From: Vigna angularis
Lineage: Eukaryota > Streptophyta > Magnoliopsida > Fabales > Fabaceae
Direction: 5' to 3'
NCBI RefSeq assembly: GCF_016808095.1
Contig: NC_068976.1
Location: 17,447,663-17,511,662 of the forward strand
Length of the DNA stretch: 64,000 bases
The stretch's first letter is position 1. The number at the start of each line of letters is the position of its first letter. The notes below the pieces were generated by a model. The model searched no databases. It saw only the letters and a program-made list of their open reading frames with translations, and was not told the origin of the DNA. Positions 29,148 through 45,240 of the stretch are shown piece by piece. The translations under genes were made by a program, and so were the position numbers.

Positions 29148-31657
29148 CCAAATAATTATTTTGATTCCTAATTCTTCTTTCTTTGGAAGTTTTGATCAAA
29201 GAAAGATGTTGATGGTGTCTAGATTAACACATTGAAAAATTCATAAGCTTCAATTGTAGTATTTTAGAAGTATATACAAGATGGATTTTGTTAATAGACA
29301 TGCTCTCTTCAATCAGGGAGTTAATTTTAATATATACTTCAATTAATTTATATATTTAAATAATGTTGTAACAATAAGAAGGTTATATAGTCATATGAGT
29401 GCTTGAATTGGTAGTTTGGAGTCAATTTTAAAATTGAAGTTCTTGTACTATATGTTAATAAAATTTATGTTTCTAAATTGACATTGCTCATGAGATATTT
29501 AACACATGAGTTATCACTATGAACAAAACTCAATATTGTTCAAACTTTTTAGCATAAATGCTCAAATGACAAAGTATATTGTTCAAATAAGAAAGAAATC
29601 AATACAATTTTTCTTCTTTGTAATAAGTGATACTCAAACAATAAAGGGTCAAGGGTTGACCTATAATATGTTGAAAATTCAAGTAAGTCTAAATTCCACA
29701 TTGGATAGAAATGAGAAAATAGAACACTATATAAAGATGAAAGACCCATTAACTCATAGTCTTAAGATTTTGGGTAAATAGTAGTGTCGATTCCTTATAT
29801 AGTTGACTCAGATGTTATTGGTGTTTGTGTAACTCACAGATAACATTCTCCTCGATAGACCCAACATAACACTGATGTATGAGATTTTGAAATATAATTT
29901 CATGCAATTATATGTTGGTATAAGAAGTCGTTTAAGTGATGTGTGATTGTTGGTGAAATCCATGTAATAAAAAATATATATTTATATTATTGATTATGAT
30001 GATGTACATGCATTTGTATGATAAAATGATCCTTTTACATACGTGATGTGACTGACCTTTTATGGGTGTGTTGTGACACTTTATGAGTGTGTAATGAAAG
30101 GTTTGCATGGTGATATCATGATTCTAATGGGTAATAATATTAAAAACAAAATTTATTCTAAAAATAAGACGTGAAATGTTTCACCGATGATATGATCATG
30201 AATATTAATCAAAGAACATTTGTGCATTATATTATTATAAAATTAGGTGTAATGAACATGGCAAAAAAAGCAAGAATTAATTTTTTAATATGTTTACGAG
30301 AGATCAAATGTTATTATTTAGCGGAAAATGATTAATACTAATTTTTTAGAATACATCAAAGATAAATCACTTTACATCATTAATATGTAATTAAAAATTT
30401 AAGTATTATTGGATAAAAGTGTAATTGTGTTCTGGTGTGCTCTAGATGTGATGATATATGTATTTATTATATTTTATACACCCACGTACATGTGTAAGGT
30501 ATGTGATTTGATTTGTTTAAAATAATTAATTCATTTTTGCGTCTATACATATGTGAATTACTCATATATGATTACAAACAAACAATATCATAATTACAAT
30601 AAATAAACTATACCAAGAAACAACTTAACACGTACATATTAATAATTGAAAACTTAAAATTTCGGTTGAGTTTTTTTTTTATTATTATAAATTTCCATAT
30701 TTGAGAGTAGAATTCAAAAAATGTTTAAATAACATAAAAAAAGAAGAAACAAATACATCATAAGAAGATTAAACCAATGCTTATATAGTCACAAAACAAA
30801 AAGCCAAACTAAAAGAAAATATAAATTCTACATAATAAAAGCTATTTCTTTAAAAACCATTTTGGGTAACCAACTCGACGTATAAGTAAATATTTATATT
30901 AACAAGTATGGGAACTTATTTTTTATTGATTTTATATATATACACGTCACTAATATCATTTGGAGTATTGGAGCTTTAATTAATGTCCCGTCTATAAACT
31001 ATCATTATTATACATTTTTCATTTTATGAAAAAATATTAAAGTTAGTAAATTTTAATACAACAAATTGATTTTTTAATCATACTTTTTTTTTGCTTATGT
31101 ATAAGAATAGATGCCGAAGCTCACTCGTTAAGGTTACGTATCCGTTATTCTTTCCTAAAGCAAAATTTCCCGTTAACATTTTTTTTAGTGACCAATGCTA
31201 GATACAAGTATGACTTCTTTTTTATATAAAATTGATCATGAAAGGAAAATAAATTAAAATTAGACTAGGATACTGTAATATTTAATTTTTTTTACATTAT
31301 TCTTAATTATCATTATTTCTTTTACTAATATAAAAGTTCAATTTCATTAAATCATTTTACTCTCTTCGAAAAAGTTTCGGAATTAATTTTTTCATTAAAA
31401 TAACAAAGCATTGGATGCATTTATATGTAATTTGAAACTTTTTAAAAAGAAAGTAATCATTAATGCCTTGACAGAATCGTGAAACTGCAATGAAAAAGCT
31501 CCCGGTAGCTTGACATAATGATGCCATAAATGAGTTAAAAACAGACGATGATTCATTCATGCAATTTATGGTGCACACAAGCTAAGATCCAAATTATATA
31601 AGATATGTTCATCATTATCTATTATCATTCCAGAAAAAGAAGCACAACCAATAATTT

Positions 31658-34280
31658 ATGTTTCTTTTTATGAAGTTCCCTCCTTCTTTTTCTTCTCTTT
31701 CTCCTTCTTCACTCTTCCGTTTCATAGTATTATTTATAATAACAGTTTTGATTGTGTGTGAAAAAACAAGGGCAGTTGTGAAACTGCCACCAAATGTTTC
31801 AGTTCCTGCAGTGTTGGTGTTTGGAGATTCGATCATGGACACTGGCAATAACAACAACAATTTAGCAACAACAGCAAGGTGCAATTACCCACCATATGGT
31901 AAAGATTTTAAGGGAGGGATCCCTACTGGGAGATTCAGTAATGGAAAGGTTCCATCTGACCTTATAGGTGAGTGTGTCCTATTTATCATCCCTTCTTTTT
32001 TATGACACTGTCCTTCCCATCTTTGCAAAAATTTAATGTATATAGTTTTTTTAATTTTATGATACAAGCAATCATAAATAGTTACTCTTATAAGACAATC
32101 AAAGTTATATATGTTTGACTCTTCAAATAAATTCTACCAAATGTATCATCACTATGAAAATACAAGCTGAATTAATGTATTACTTTGGGACTTAATTATG
32201 AATAAATCAAATTAATCTTACTTTTTTCATGGTATAATTTTTAAATTAATTTTAATTTAAAAATGTGATTTACTTTGTGATTCTTATATCTTATAATTTC
32301 AACAATAAGCATTTTTTTAGAGTTTTTTTTTTTTTTTTTTTTTTTAACTGAGATCAAACTTATATGTTAATGAAAAAGCTAGTTCATATATTAGACTATG
32401 TATAGAATATAATTACATTAACATATTTGAGAAGTGTTTGTTAGTTTTACGATAACATGTAAGGAAATTGGACTAATATTTTTGTTTTCCAATTATATAA
32501 AGTTCTACAGAAAAAAAGTTAAAACTTTTAGTGGTGACATGACATGTAAAAGTCATTTTCAAGGTTATTCTGATATGATTCTAACAGCTCATGATGTGAA
32601 GTAGATGTTACCGAAAGTTTGGATGCAACCAAGGAGCAGTCAAAAGAATAATGATTAAAAGCACTTAATAACACTAATAATTTTATTAAGCACTTTTAAT
32701 TAACCATTTAGAAACAAAAATTCTGAATAACTCGTGTGTTTCTGCATAACTCAGTTGAAGAACTGGGCATAAAAGAGTTTCTTCCACCGTACGTGGATTC
32801 AAAGCTTGAACCCGGTGAATTGGCGACTGGTGTGTGCTTTGCATCTGGTGGCGCAGGATACGACCCTTTCACAGCACAATCATCGGTAATTTCATCTCCA
32901 AATCGACTAACTGATCTCTCTTGAAAGTGAAGAACCGGTTTTGATCGTTTTTCTAACTTGGTGCTATTGTTGTGATAGTTTACCATATCATTATCGGGTC
33001 AACTAGGGTTGTTCAGAGAATACATAGGGAAGTTGAAAGCGGCGGTCGGAGAAGAGAGAACCAAGTTCATCTTAAAAAACACTCTTTATATTGTGGTATT
33101 AGGAAGCAACGACATTTCCAACACATACTTTTTGACCCGTGTTAGACAACTGCAGTACCCTAATTTTTCTGCATATGCTGATTTTATGCTCTCCTCAGCT
33201 TCTACTTTCTTCAAGGTATCAAGTAATATCTGTTTTTCTTGCAATGAAATTGTCTTATATCTAGTTATATATTTAAATCTCTCTCACAAACATGGGACTA
33301 TGTTGTCTTTGATAGTCTGATGTTTGATGTTTGGTCTGAATACAAATGAAAGGAAATATATGGAGAAGGAGCACGGAGGATTGCAGTGTTCAATGTGCCG
33401 CCACTTGGGTACTTGCCATCTCAGAGAACGATCGGAGGAGGAATACGAAGAGACGTTGTAGTGAAGATAAACGACGCCGTACAGATCTTTAACACCAAAT
33501 TGTCAAAGCAACTTGAGTCTCTCAATCACGACCTTCCAGATAGCAGAATGGTGTACGTTGATGTTTACAATCCTCTCCTTGACATCATAGTCAACTACCA
33601 AAAATATGGTAATTTTAATTTTCACTTTTCCTTTTGCATATTAATTTATAGAGCTTTTTATGACAAAAAAAAACATTGTAATGTACATTTACCTGCAGAA
33701 TTACCATTTCTAATATGTTCCAAAGCTTGAGCAAATCTCTTAAGATAATTTGCCATTTATAAGTGATATTTGATACTATTCTTTTAGGTTCTTTAGAAAG
33801 GTAGTTGGATGCATTTATTCCTATGTTTAGCTTTGCACATGTATGAGTAGATCAGGATAATTAAAAGGTGGGTCTGTTCATTTAATATACTATTGACTGA
33901 AACAACAAAAAACATTGAAACATAGACATGTCAGCAGGTGAATAATTTAAAGAACCAACAGATAAATCATTGACTTTATTACATTTTTTTATTTATAAAC
34001 TAGTAAGTAATTAGTACTTCTGATACGAACATCAAATTATTAATCGATTATTAATTTTTAAACATGTTATATTTCTTATGATTTTGCAGGGTATAAAGTG
34101 GGAGACAGGGGGTGTTGTGGCACAGGGACAATAGAAGTGGTATTACTATGCAATCGTTTCACTCCATTATGCTCTAACGATTTGGAGTATGTGTTTTGGG
34201 ACAGTTTTCACCCAACTGAAAGTGTTTATAAAAAGCTTATAAGCCCTGTTATTGGAAAATATTTGAACAAGTTCTTGTGA
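31658..34280 (+). CDS. GDSL esterase/lipase, EXL-like, array copy 2
   Basis: Secreted SGNH hydrolase of 374 residues from exons 31658-31967, 32755-32885, 32979-33215, 33353-33608 and 34090-34280. Signal peptide about 1-38; nucleophile Ser58 in [15 protein letters not shown]; Asp349 and His352 in FWDSFHPTE; intact block III Asn (LGSNDISNTY). Unlike its three complete neighbours it lacks both cysteines of the PPxGC...C pair: the motif reads PPLGYLPSQRT and the following stretch GGGIRRDVVVKIND. GCCGTG is kept. Two possible start codons (31658 and 31670) are in frame; the first is used here. Intron 1 is 787 bp. Active-site residues are complete, so the gene is probably functional but structurally altered. 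Confidence 0.92.
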
Positions 34281-35049
34281 GCAACACTTACACTATTACC
34301 AAATTCATTGCTTAAAACCAAAAGTTGTAAACATATATAGGTTTACAATACAAAGTTGTATCACATTCTTTAGAATTACAAACATTTAAAGATCAGTCTT
34401 ATGTTTAACGTGTCCAGTGCATAAGTATATGTGTAATTCTTAAGACTTAGAGACAGATTTAAACATATATGCTCTTAAAAATTGTGTTTCTTTGTCAAAC
34501 TTTTTAAGAATGAGTTTTTTAATTTTTATAAATCTTAAGGGTGTATTTCTTTAAATAGATAAATTTGAGAAAAAGTGAATGAATGAATTTAAGTAAATTT
34601 GGAGATAAAGTTGTGATTGTTTTTTTTTTAAACAATTTGGAGATGAAAATGAATAGATTCAAAAATAAAGTTTTTGAATAATTTGACTAATGGGATAGAG
34701 AAAAAGAATAAATGCATATTACATTAGTTACATTTGTAATTGATGTATTATTCTTTTAACTTTCGTGTTCATGAAAAATCTTATTTTTTATTGCTTATTC
34801 TTATGAACAAGTTCTTGTCTTTTTCTCTTCTTCACTTTCAATTTCTTTGGTTGATATGCGCATCTTCATTTATCCAACTTCTAAAGTCCAATCCCTCATT
34901 TCATATACTAGTGTATTGTGATGTTAAATATATCCATGTTGGTAGGAATTCACACGTAAAATTTGTCATGGATAATAATTCGTAAATAATGAATAAAAAA
35001 TAATTTAATATTTATTTATAAATAAGTCAATGATAAATATTACATTATC

Positions 35050-35310
35050 TATATTTTTATTTTTGGATATTCATCATCTATAAGAGAATTAAAATTGAAA
35101 TTTAATTTATATTTTATTAGTTTAAATTTAAATAAAAATAAAAATTTAATTTATATTATATATATACATATATTAATTTTATTTTATTTTTGGATATTCA
35201 TCATCTATAGAAAATTAAAATTGAAATTTAATTTATATTTTATTAGTTTAAATTTAAATAAAATAAAAATCTAATTTTATTTATATTATATTATACATAT
35301 ATTAATTTTA
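35050..35310 (+). repeat. Tandem duplication, period 127 bp
   Basis: Two copies share TTTTGGATATTCATCATCTA (35061 and 35188), then AATTAAAATTGAAATTTAAT and TATTTTATTAGTTTAAATTT. They differ mainly by small indels. Near-identity over this length suggests a fairly recent duplication. Confidence 0.8.
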
Positions 35311-37155
35311 TTTTAAAAATCTGTAATTATTTTTTGAAATATATGTGAGTATTCATAAATATTAATAATTTTTTTAAAATTCGTAAATATTTTTTAAACA
35401 AATATCTATTAAGTAATCAAATAAATAAAAAATCAAATTTTTATTATTATGAATTAGGTATAGAATAAACACTATTCGTGACTAGTCAATTCCTAGTACC
35501 TCCACTTTCAATTAATCAATTATAAGGTTAACTTCTAACTTTTCATATAAATGGTTCCTATACTTCAATTATAGCTCATTCTTAATTTCTTTTTTTTTTT
35601 ACTTGTAGATTTGTTTTTTGTTCATTTCAATAGAATTTATGTTTTTTTTTAGATCTATTAGCTTTTGGGTTTTTAACCATTTTGTGTTCTTCTATATATA
35701 TGGAGGATTTAATTTGTATGCTACTCAAATTTGGTGATAAGAAATATTGATATTGTACTATGATGAAATTAGGAAGATTTGAGACGATAACGTTATATTT
35801 TAAACAAAAACATGTTCTGTGTTTGATTCATCAATTAATGTGAAATATTGACATATTTCTTAACAACAAAATTCGAATTAATAATATTCACATGTATAAC
35901 AGATGGCAAAATAGTACTTTACAAAAGGTGGTCCAAGACCATAAAATTATTCTTTAATACAGTAAGATGCATCTAAAACCTAGTTAGACTCGTAATTTAA
36001 TAACTCTCTGACCGCGTGTAAAATATAAAAGATATCCCTCCACTCAATTTTATCGGAAAGATTTTGGATTGTAGAATCTAGGGGTTAAATTCTTTTATAT
36101 TATTATTTTTTTCAATGTTATTTAACATTTCAGATTAATCGAAAATATACTTAGATTGTGCGTTTGGAAATATATAGATTGAACAATTTAGATTGACTTT
36201 TACTTCTAGATTGACTAATTTATAATATGTTTTTTTTTTCACTATCAAATTGAAAATATAAATAAATTAAAATTTTCAAAATTCAGTCTATTCCAATCTA
36301 GATTTAATAAAATAAATTAGACGTATAGTTTATATTTATATTAACTAGATTAGTTAAATTTAATTCTTTTCCAATCTAATTTAAATGGACTTAAATCTAG
36401 ATCAAACCCAATTTAAATTTAATTAATTTTATGAATTAGATTAAATTTAATGAGACTTATCTAATATACGTGACTATTAGGTTTAGTAGACATGTATAAA
36501 AAATCCAATAAATAAATTTATTACTTTGGATTACTTAAACACAAGCCGGTTAGTGTTTGTAAAACTTTAAACTTGAAGAGAAGTTAATGTCTGTTTTTAA
36601 ATTTAAATCAGAAAAGGAAACAAGTGGTCGGTAAATTGTTTTACTCTGAGATTGCTGTCAACCCGACCAAAGTGCACATTTTTAGATTCTGAATCTGATA
36701 GCCATTATTTTCAATTACAGATCATCTGTACCAATATCAGTTAAAAATCACATATTTTTAATTACGACACTTTTAGATGCCTAATATATTCATCTGTCTC
36801 TCTCCAACAGACCTTTATCCAACTTTTTAATTAATGATTGTGATTAAAAATATGATTATAAACTAATTTTATAATTAAAGATCATTTTTTTAATAGTCAA
36901 AATTTTGGTAACTAATATTAATAACTTAATTCAGAATAAAAACTATTTTAATTATCACTTTAAAAACTAATTATAATTTTTAATTTATAAATTAATATTT
37001 AAATTAATCATTATTTAAAAATTTGATTGTATTGTCTCCAAACTGAAACACATGATTGTCATAAATGAGATGCAACTGTCTGGTTCAAAGTACAATCAGA
37101 GTTTATTGTGTACATATATACTCTTCTTGTCATTCTGATGAAGAAGCAAAAGCAA

Positions 37156-37170
37156 ATGTACAGTATCTAA
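37156..37170 (+). promoter_or_regulatory. Possible four-codon uORF in the leader of GDSL copy 3
   Basis: ATG TAC AGT ATC TAA lies 20 nt before the main ATG and about 36 nt after the TATA-like TACATATATA. If the transcript starts near 37145, ribosomes would meet this minimal uORF first. Confidence 0.35.
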
Positions 37171-37189
37171 TTCTACTGTTTTTCTTCCA

Positions 37190-40340
<3,151 letters not shown>

Positions 40341-40839
40341 TCACTGGATCTGTTTGACGTAAAAGCAGAAAAGTGCGTCTTTCAAAGCCATTTTCTCTGA
40401 AGGTCCAAACACGCCCTGGAATGAAACGTACCTAAAAGACTTTATCGATTGTGTTGTTTTTTGTATTCTATAGTAATAAAAATTGTTAAGAAAAAATAAT
40501 AGTGATCTATATCCTATGTTACTTGTAAGGAGTATTTCCTACCCTACATATATTTCTTAATAGGTTTTTTGTAATACTGCAAATTATATCTTCAATAATT
40601 TTACATAACTTGTTGTTATGATTTTGCTTACACATTTGAATATATAGTTTGCTTAGGTGTGCATCACTACGTACCCAACTAACACCAACTTTAAATCGTA
40701 GCACGCACAAGAGAAATGAGGGAATATAAATAAGTTGTTTATACTTTTCGTGTTTTCAAATAAAAATAATAGGAGGAACAAAAGTTAATAAAACATTACT
40801 ATTTGACAACCTCATCAACCACTATTGCTAAAAAAAAAA

Positions 40840-41100
40840 AAGATATTTAGTGACCACTAATTTCATGGCCAAAAATCGTTTAGCAACTGAAATAAAAATC
40901 GAACAGAAGTAATAACAAGACTCTAGTTGCAAACTAATTAACATTATCAAATTGAAATTTAATCGCTAAATAATCACCAAATTTTCAGTTGCGAATCATT
41001 CGCTAAAAGGATTGGTCACGTTTTACTTTAGGAAATCAATTTAGCCACCAAAAATTCAGTGACTAAAAAATTTAGTGACTCTTTTTTTTTTCAATCCCTA
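40840..41100. repeat. Cluster of TTAGTGACC-like words, possible transposon remnant
   Basis: Words such as TTAGTGACCACTAA, TTTAGCAACTGAAA, TTAGCCACCAAAAATTCAGT and TTTAGTGACTC recur in both orientations within 260 bp. Arrays of this kind (TTAGCGACC-type) occur in subterminal parts of plant DNA transposons. No termini or target duplication were identified, so assignment is tentative. Confidence 0.35.
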
Positions 41101-41902
41101 ATGTAAAAAAAGTATATGAAATTTTAAAATACTTTTCGGTCAATAATTCGAATGCATATGTGATAAAATACCAACTATTATTTTTCGGTCGCTAATAATA
41201 ATTTTTTTTTTAAAATTACACTACTTTTAAATCAATAGCTAAAGCTAGACACATTTATCTATGAATATGTTTAGATGATTAAATCAATGGCAAAAAAAAA
41301 TATACAACAATATCTTTTTGTGGCTATATCTTTATATGTAATTTTACCTTACCTACTTATATACAATATTTTTAAATTTAATTATGTTAAATAACAACCA
41401 ACCAATATATATAATGCATTAAAGACTAATATAAAAATTAAAAGTATATATCTGTTACATTGTGTAATTTTAACCCATATTGTCAAACATGTTTTTTTTA
41501 TATAATCCTATTAATAAATTAAATTAATAACATTCATTAAAATTTTAGAATATATTATTTGCATGTCGCTATATTTACCATTTTATTTCTCTAAAGAAAT
41601 ATTATTGGACTTTACAAATTTAACTATCGGATTTTAAACTTTGAAATAAAAAAGATTAAGTTTAGTTTTTAGTACATCTTTAAGATATTTTCTTGTTAGA
41701 GTTTAAATTATAAGATAAAAAAAATCATTTTTATCCTCGGCCATTTGATAAAAGTTATATTAGTAAATATATTTATACACCATTTAATCAGTTCTAACTT
41801 AATATTATTAAATTGTATAACCACTTCTTTTGATGAGCAACCACACCCTTCAATAATAATAATAAGTTATAATTTGTAATGGGGTACATATATACACACG
41901 TG

Positions 41903-42003
<101 letters not shown>

Positions 42004-43146
42004 ATAGAAAAAGTGAATATTAATTGGGAGCCTTTTTGATGTGAGACAAAAACTTTTTCTTAAAATTACTAGATTTAACTAACTCATCCGTCAACTTTAA
42101 GTTCTTCTCTATTCTCTTTGTACGTGTGTTTTCATGAATTTTGGTTGGTTCAGCACAAATTTAGCTAGCTCTATTATCAGTATTGTTCAAATTCAATTCA
42201 AACTCATTTAAACCACAAAAAATTAAAAATACAGATACTAGTTTTATTTAGATGATGTACATTACATAAATGAGTGGGTAGTTGATGCAAATAGTATATA
42301 TATTAATTTTCTTTAAATAATATTTTGTGCATGAAAAAGAAATTGCTGGAAAAAAGATATAAAGGTTTTGGTTAATTGCATGGGGCAGGTAAGAAGTTAA
42401 AGGCACTACCATATTCATATCCATTCATACACTCTCAACCAACTAATTTACTGCTTGATCAATCAACACACCCAAATACCATTCATATTTATATCTTCAC
42501 AAACCTACCCTCTTCTCTACTTAATTATTTCCTAACTTATTATTGTGTTATATTTAAATTACTATGTCAATTTTAACAATATCCCATACCAATATTCATG
42601 TAAATATATAACTAGAATGATTAATAAATTACAAAATAATAAAATTATTATGGAAATTAAATCTACTTATTAATTGAATGTTGGATATAAAAAAAACTTC
42701 TTCTTTTTTAAACTACAGATCTCAATACTAGTCAATCTATCACTTTTTCTTATTTCAAACTCTATCTTTGCATTTTTCTCATAAGCTTCATAACTGGGAA
42801 CAAGTTAAGCCATTTTGAGTCTCTTATACTAATACGTTGTATATGTTGTTAAGAGCTCAAACTTCTTCAACAAAGTTTTAAATTTGAATCTAGGTTAAAA
42901 CACATACTTACAAAGAAACAGCTACTAAACAAGATTGAAATGAGTTTGATTTTGAAACAAAATCATGGGTAAAATTAATACATGTTCCTCACCAATAATA
43001 TGAAAAAATAACAGTAAAGATGCATTGAATATGAGAGATCTCATGCAGTTATTGCATGTAGTTACGTTCATTTATATAATATAACCTTCCTGAAGACAGC
43101 ACAGTGAAGAAACCTGTTGTGTATAGCATATTTAGAAACAAGAAGA

Positions 43147-44999
43147 ATGGGTTTCATGCAGCTTACTACTTTTTCCCTTACCTCATTGCTCCGTTTCATA
43201 GTAATATTTGGTTTATGGTGCAGAACAAAGGGTGTGCTGAAGCTGCCATCAAACGTCTCAGTTCCAGCAGTGTTAGCATTTGGAGATTCGATCGTCGACT
43301 CCGGCAACAACAACCACATTAAAACATTGATCAAGTGTAACTTCCCACCTTATGGGAAAGATTTTCAGGGAGGAAAACCAACTGGTCGATTTTGCAATGG
43401 AAAAATCCCTTCAGACATAATAGGTACTCTCTTCTATCTGTTCTATGTTGTCTTGTCTTGTTTACATCTCTCAGATTTTCGTTTGTTAAACTACAGCAAA
43501 AGTTTAATACTATATTTTCTCATTCTTGTCCCTTTCTCTTGTAATAAACAGAATAAAATTTTGATATATTATTGTCAAGCTGAAATAGGAATAACCTGGG
43601 ATAAAAGTCAGTCTAAGCTGTCGATAAATCTTTAACTTGAAGAGAGAGTAACATTAAAAACACCTAGGAAAATGCATCAAAACAGTGTTTCTAAATCTAA
43701 TATAAGTGTTCATCTTACAAATCGATTTTTGTATTATTGCAGTAAGCTTAAAATTCACTTCTGAACGTAATATAATATTAATGAGTTAGTGTATTATAAG
43801 ATTTTGTTATCAATCTCACTGCAAATTCGTTGAGTTTCAGTTGAAGAATTGGGTATTAAGGAGTATTTGCCTGCATATTTGGATCCAAATCTGAAATCCA
43901 GTGATCTTGTTACTGGCGTCTGCTTTGCCTCCGGTGCTTCAGGATATGATCCTTTGACACCCCAAATAGCGGTAACATAAACCAATTTCAATAATGATTG
44001 AACAAAGTGTCTTCACATTTGATAAAACAAAAATCCTGTCATGAAGTTACATAGATGTAAGCAAAAATTCTTAATCATTGCCGTTTCTTTGTGGTGTGTA
44101 AACACAGTCAGTTATATCATTATCTTCTCAACTAGACATGTTCAAGGAATACATAGGAAAGCTGAAAGGCATTGTCGGAGAGAGCAGAACAAACTTCATC
44201 CTAGCCAACAGTCTTTACCTTGTGGTGGCAGGCAGTGACGACATCGCCAACACCTATTTTGTTGCTCACGCCAGAATATTGCAGTATGACATTCCTTCTT
44301 ACACTGACCTTATGGTCAACTCAGCCTCTAATTTTGTAAAGGTATATGCTTTAGATTCTTCTTATTCAATCACTCTCAAAATAGTCTAAGTCTCATGTTG
44401 TATAAAAATAAACTGAAGTCATATGCAAAAGAATTTCATCACTTTTCATGATGTGAATTTTTTTGTTGATTAGGATTTGTATAATCTGGGAGCTCGTAGA
44501 ATTGCAGTGCTAAGTGCACCACCTATTGGGTGTGTGCCATCACAGAGAACTCTAGCTGGAGGATTAGAAAGAGGGTGCTCAGAAAAGTACAATAATGCAG
44601 CCAAGATGTTCAATTCGAAACTCTCAAAGGAACTTGATTCTCTTCACAGCTACCCCAATAGCAGAATTGTTTACATTGATGTTTACAACCCTCTATTCGA
44701 TATCATTCAAAACTACCACAAATATGGTAATCCCAAGTTAGCTTTGGCTTCATTGATTCTGATGAGAATTTATTTCATAAAAATCATATCTTTTAATTTT
44801 TTTTGCAGGCTATAAAGTTATGGACAGAGGCTGCTGTGGCACAGGGAAACTAGAGGTTGCAGTGTTATGCAATCCTTTGGATTCCACTTGTTCTAATGCT
44901 TCAGAATATGTCTTTTGGGACAGTTACCATCCAACAGAAGGCGTTTACAGAAGACTAGTGAATCATGTTCTTGAAAAGTACACCAGTCAATTGTTTTGA
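43147..44999 (+). CDS. GDSL esterase/lipase, EXL-like, array copy 4
   Basis: Secreted SGNH hydrolase of 361 residues from exons 43147-43423, 43841-43971, 44108-44341, 44474-44726 and 44809-44999. The start is the ATG of MGFMQLTT; the open frame extends ten codons upstream but has no ATG there. Signal peptide about 1-29; Ser48 in [13 protein letters not shown]; Asp336 and His339 in FWDSYHPTE. Block III reads [11 protein letters not shown], Asp in place of the usual Asn, as I recall for Arabidopsis EXL3, which this copy resembles best. Cysteine pair present ([18 protein letters not shown]), plus GCCGTG. Exon 4 is one codon shorter than in the other copies. It has the most compact introns of the array. 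A hairpin MITE begins 28 bp after the stop. Confidence 0.94.
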
Positions 45000-45027
45000 A
45001 CTCCCCATATAATATAAATAAGGGTAT

Positions 45028-45240
45028 ATTTAGACAAATTTCATGCTAAGTATTTTTAAGAAAAAAAAATTATATCAGTTAAAATAAAAGTATACATAAG
45101 TTAAAAAAATAATTCAAATAAATAAGAAATAATTTCTATAAAGTAATTTATATATAAATTAATCTTAACTTATGTGTAATTTTATTTTAATTTTTCTTAT
45201 TTCTTTTTATTAAAAATACTTGTGAGAAGTTTGTCTAAAT
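45028..45240. mobile_element. 213-bp MITE with about 75-bp terminal inverted repeats
   Basis: Left arm 45028-45103 starts ATTTAGACAAATTTC and contains AAGTATTTTTAA and ACATAAGTTA. Right arm 45166-45240, read on the minus strand, starts ATTTAGACAAACTTCTCAC and contains AAGTATTTTTAA and ACACATAAGTTA. The arms match over most of their length with few differences, leaving about 62 bp of AT-rich centre. No coding capacity. Target duplication not resolved. It lies just past the stop codon of GDSL copy 4, probably within its 3' UTR. Confidence 0.8.

Larger units (their letters stand above)
22257..31657. other. Large spacer between GDSL copies 1 and 2
   Basis: No intact gene seen. The main content is the nested MULE-MITE plus solo LTR at 23703-26007. 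Further right are a short (TA)n tract at about 28035-28051, a hairpin at 29089-29147, and a stretch at about 29650-29880 whose wording (CACATTGGATAGAAATGAG, then ACCCATTAACTCATAGTCTT) I associate with dispersed legume repeats. The remainder is featureless AT-rich DNA. Confidence 0.55.
34281..37189. other. Spacer between GDSL copies 2 and 3
   Basis: No gene recognised. Contains the 3' flank of copy 2, a 127-bp tandem duplication at 35050-35310, and the putative promoter of copy 3, with a weak TATA-like TACATATATA at 37111-37120. Otherwise AT-rich without visible structure. Confidence 0.55.
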
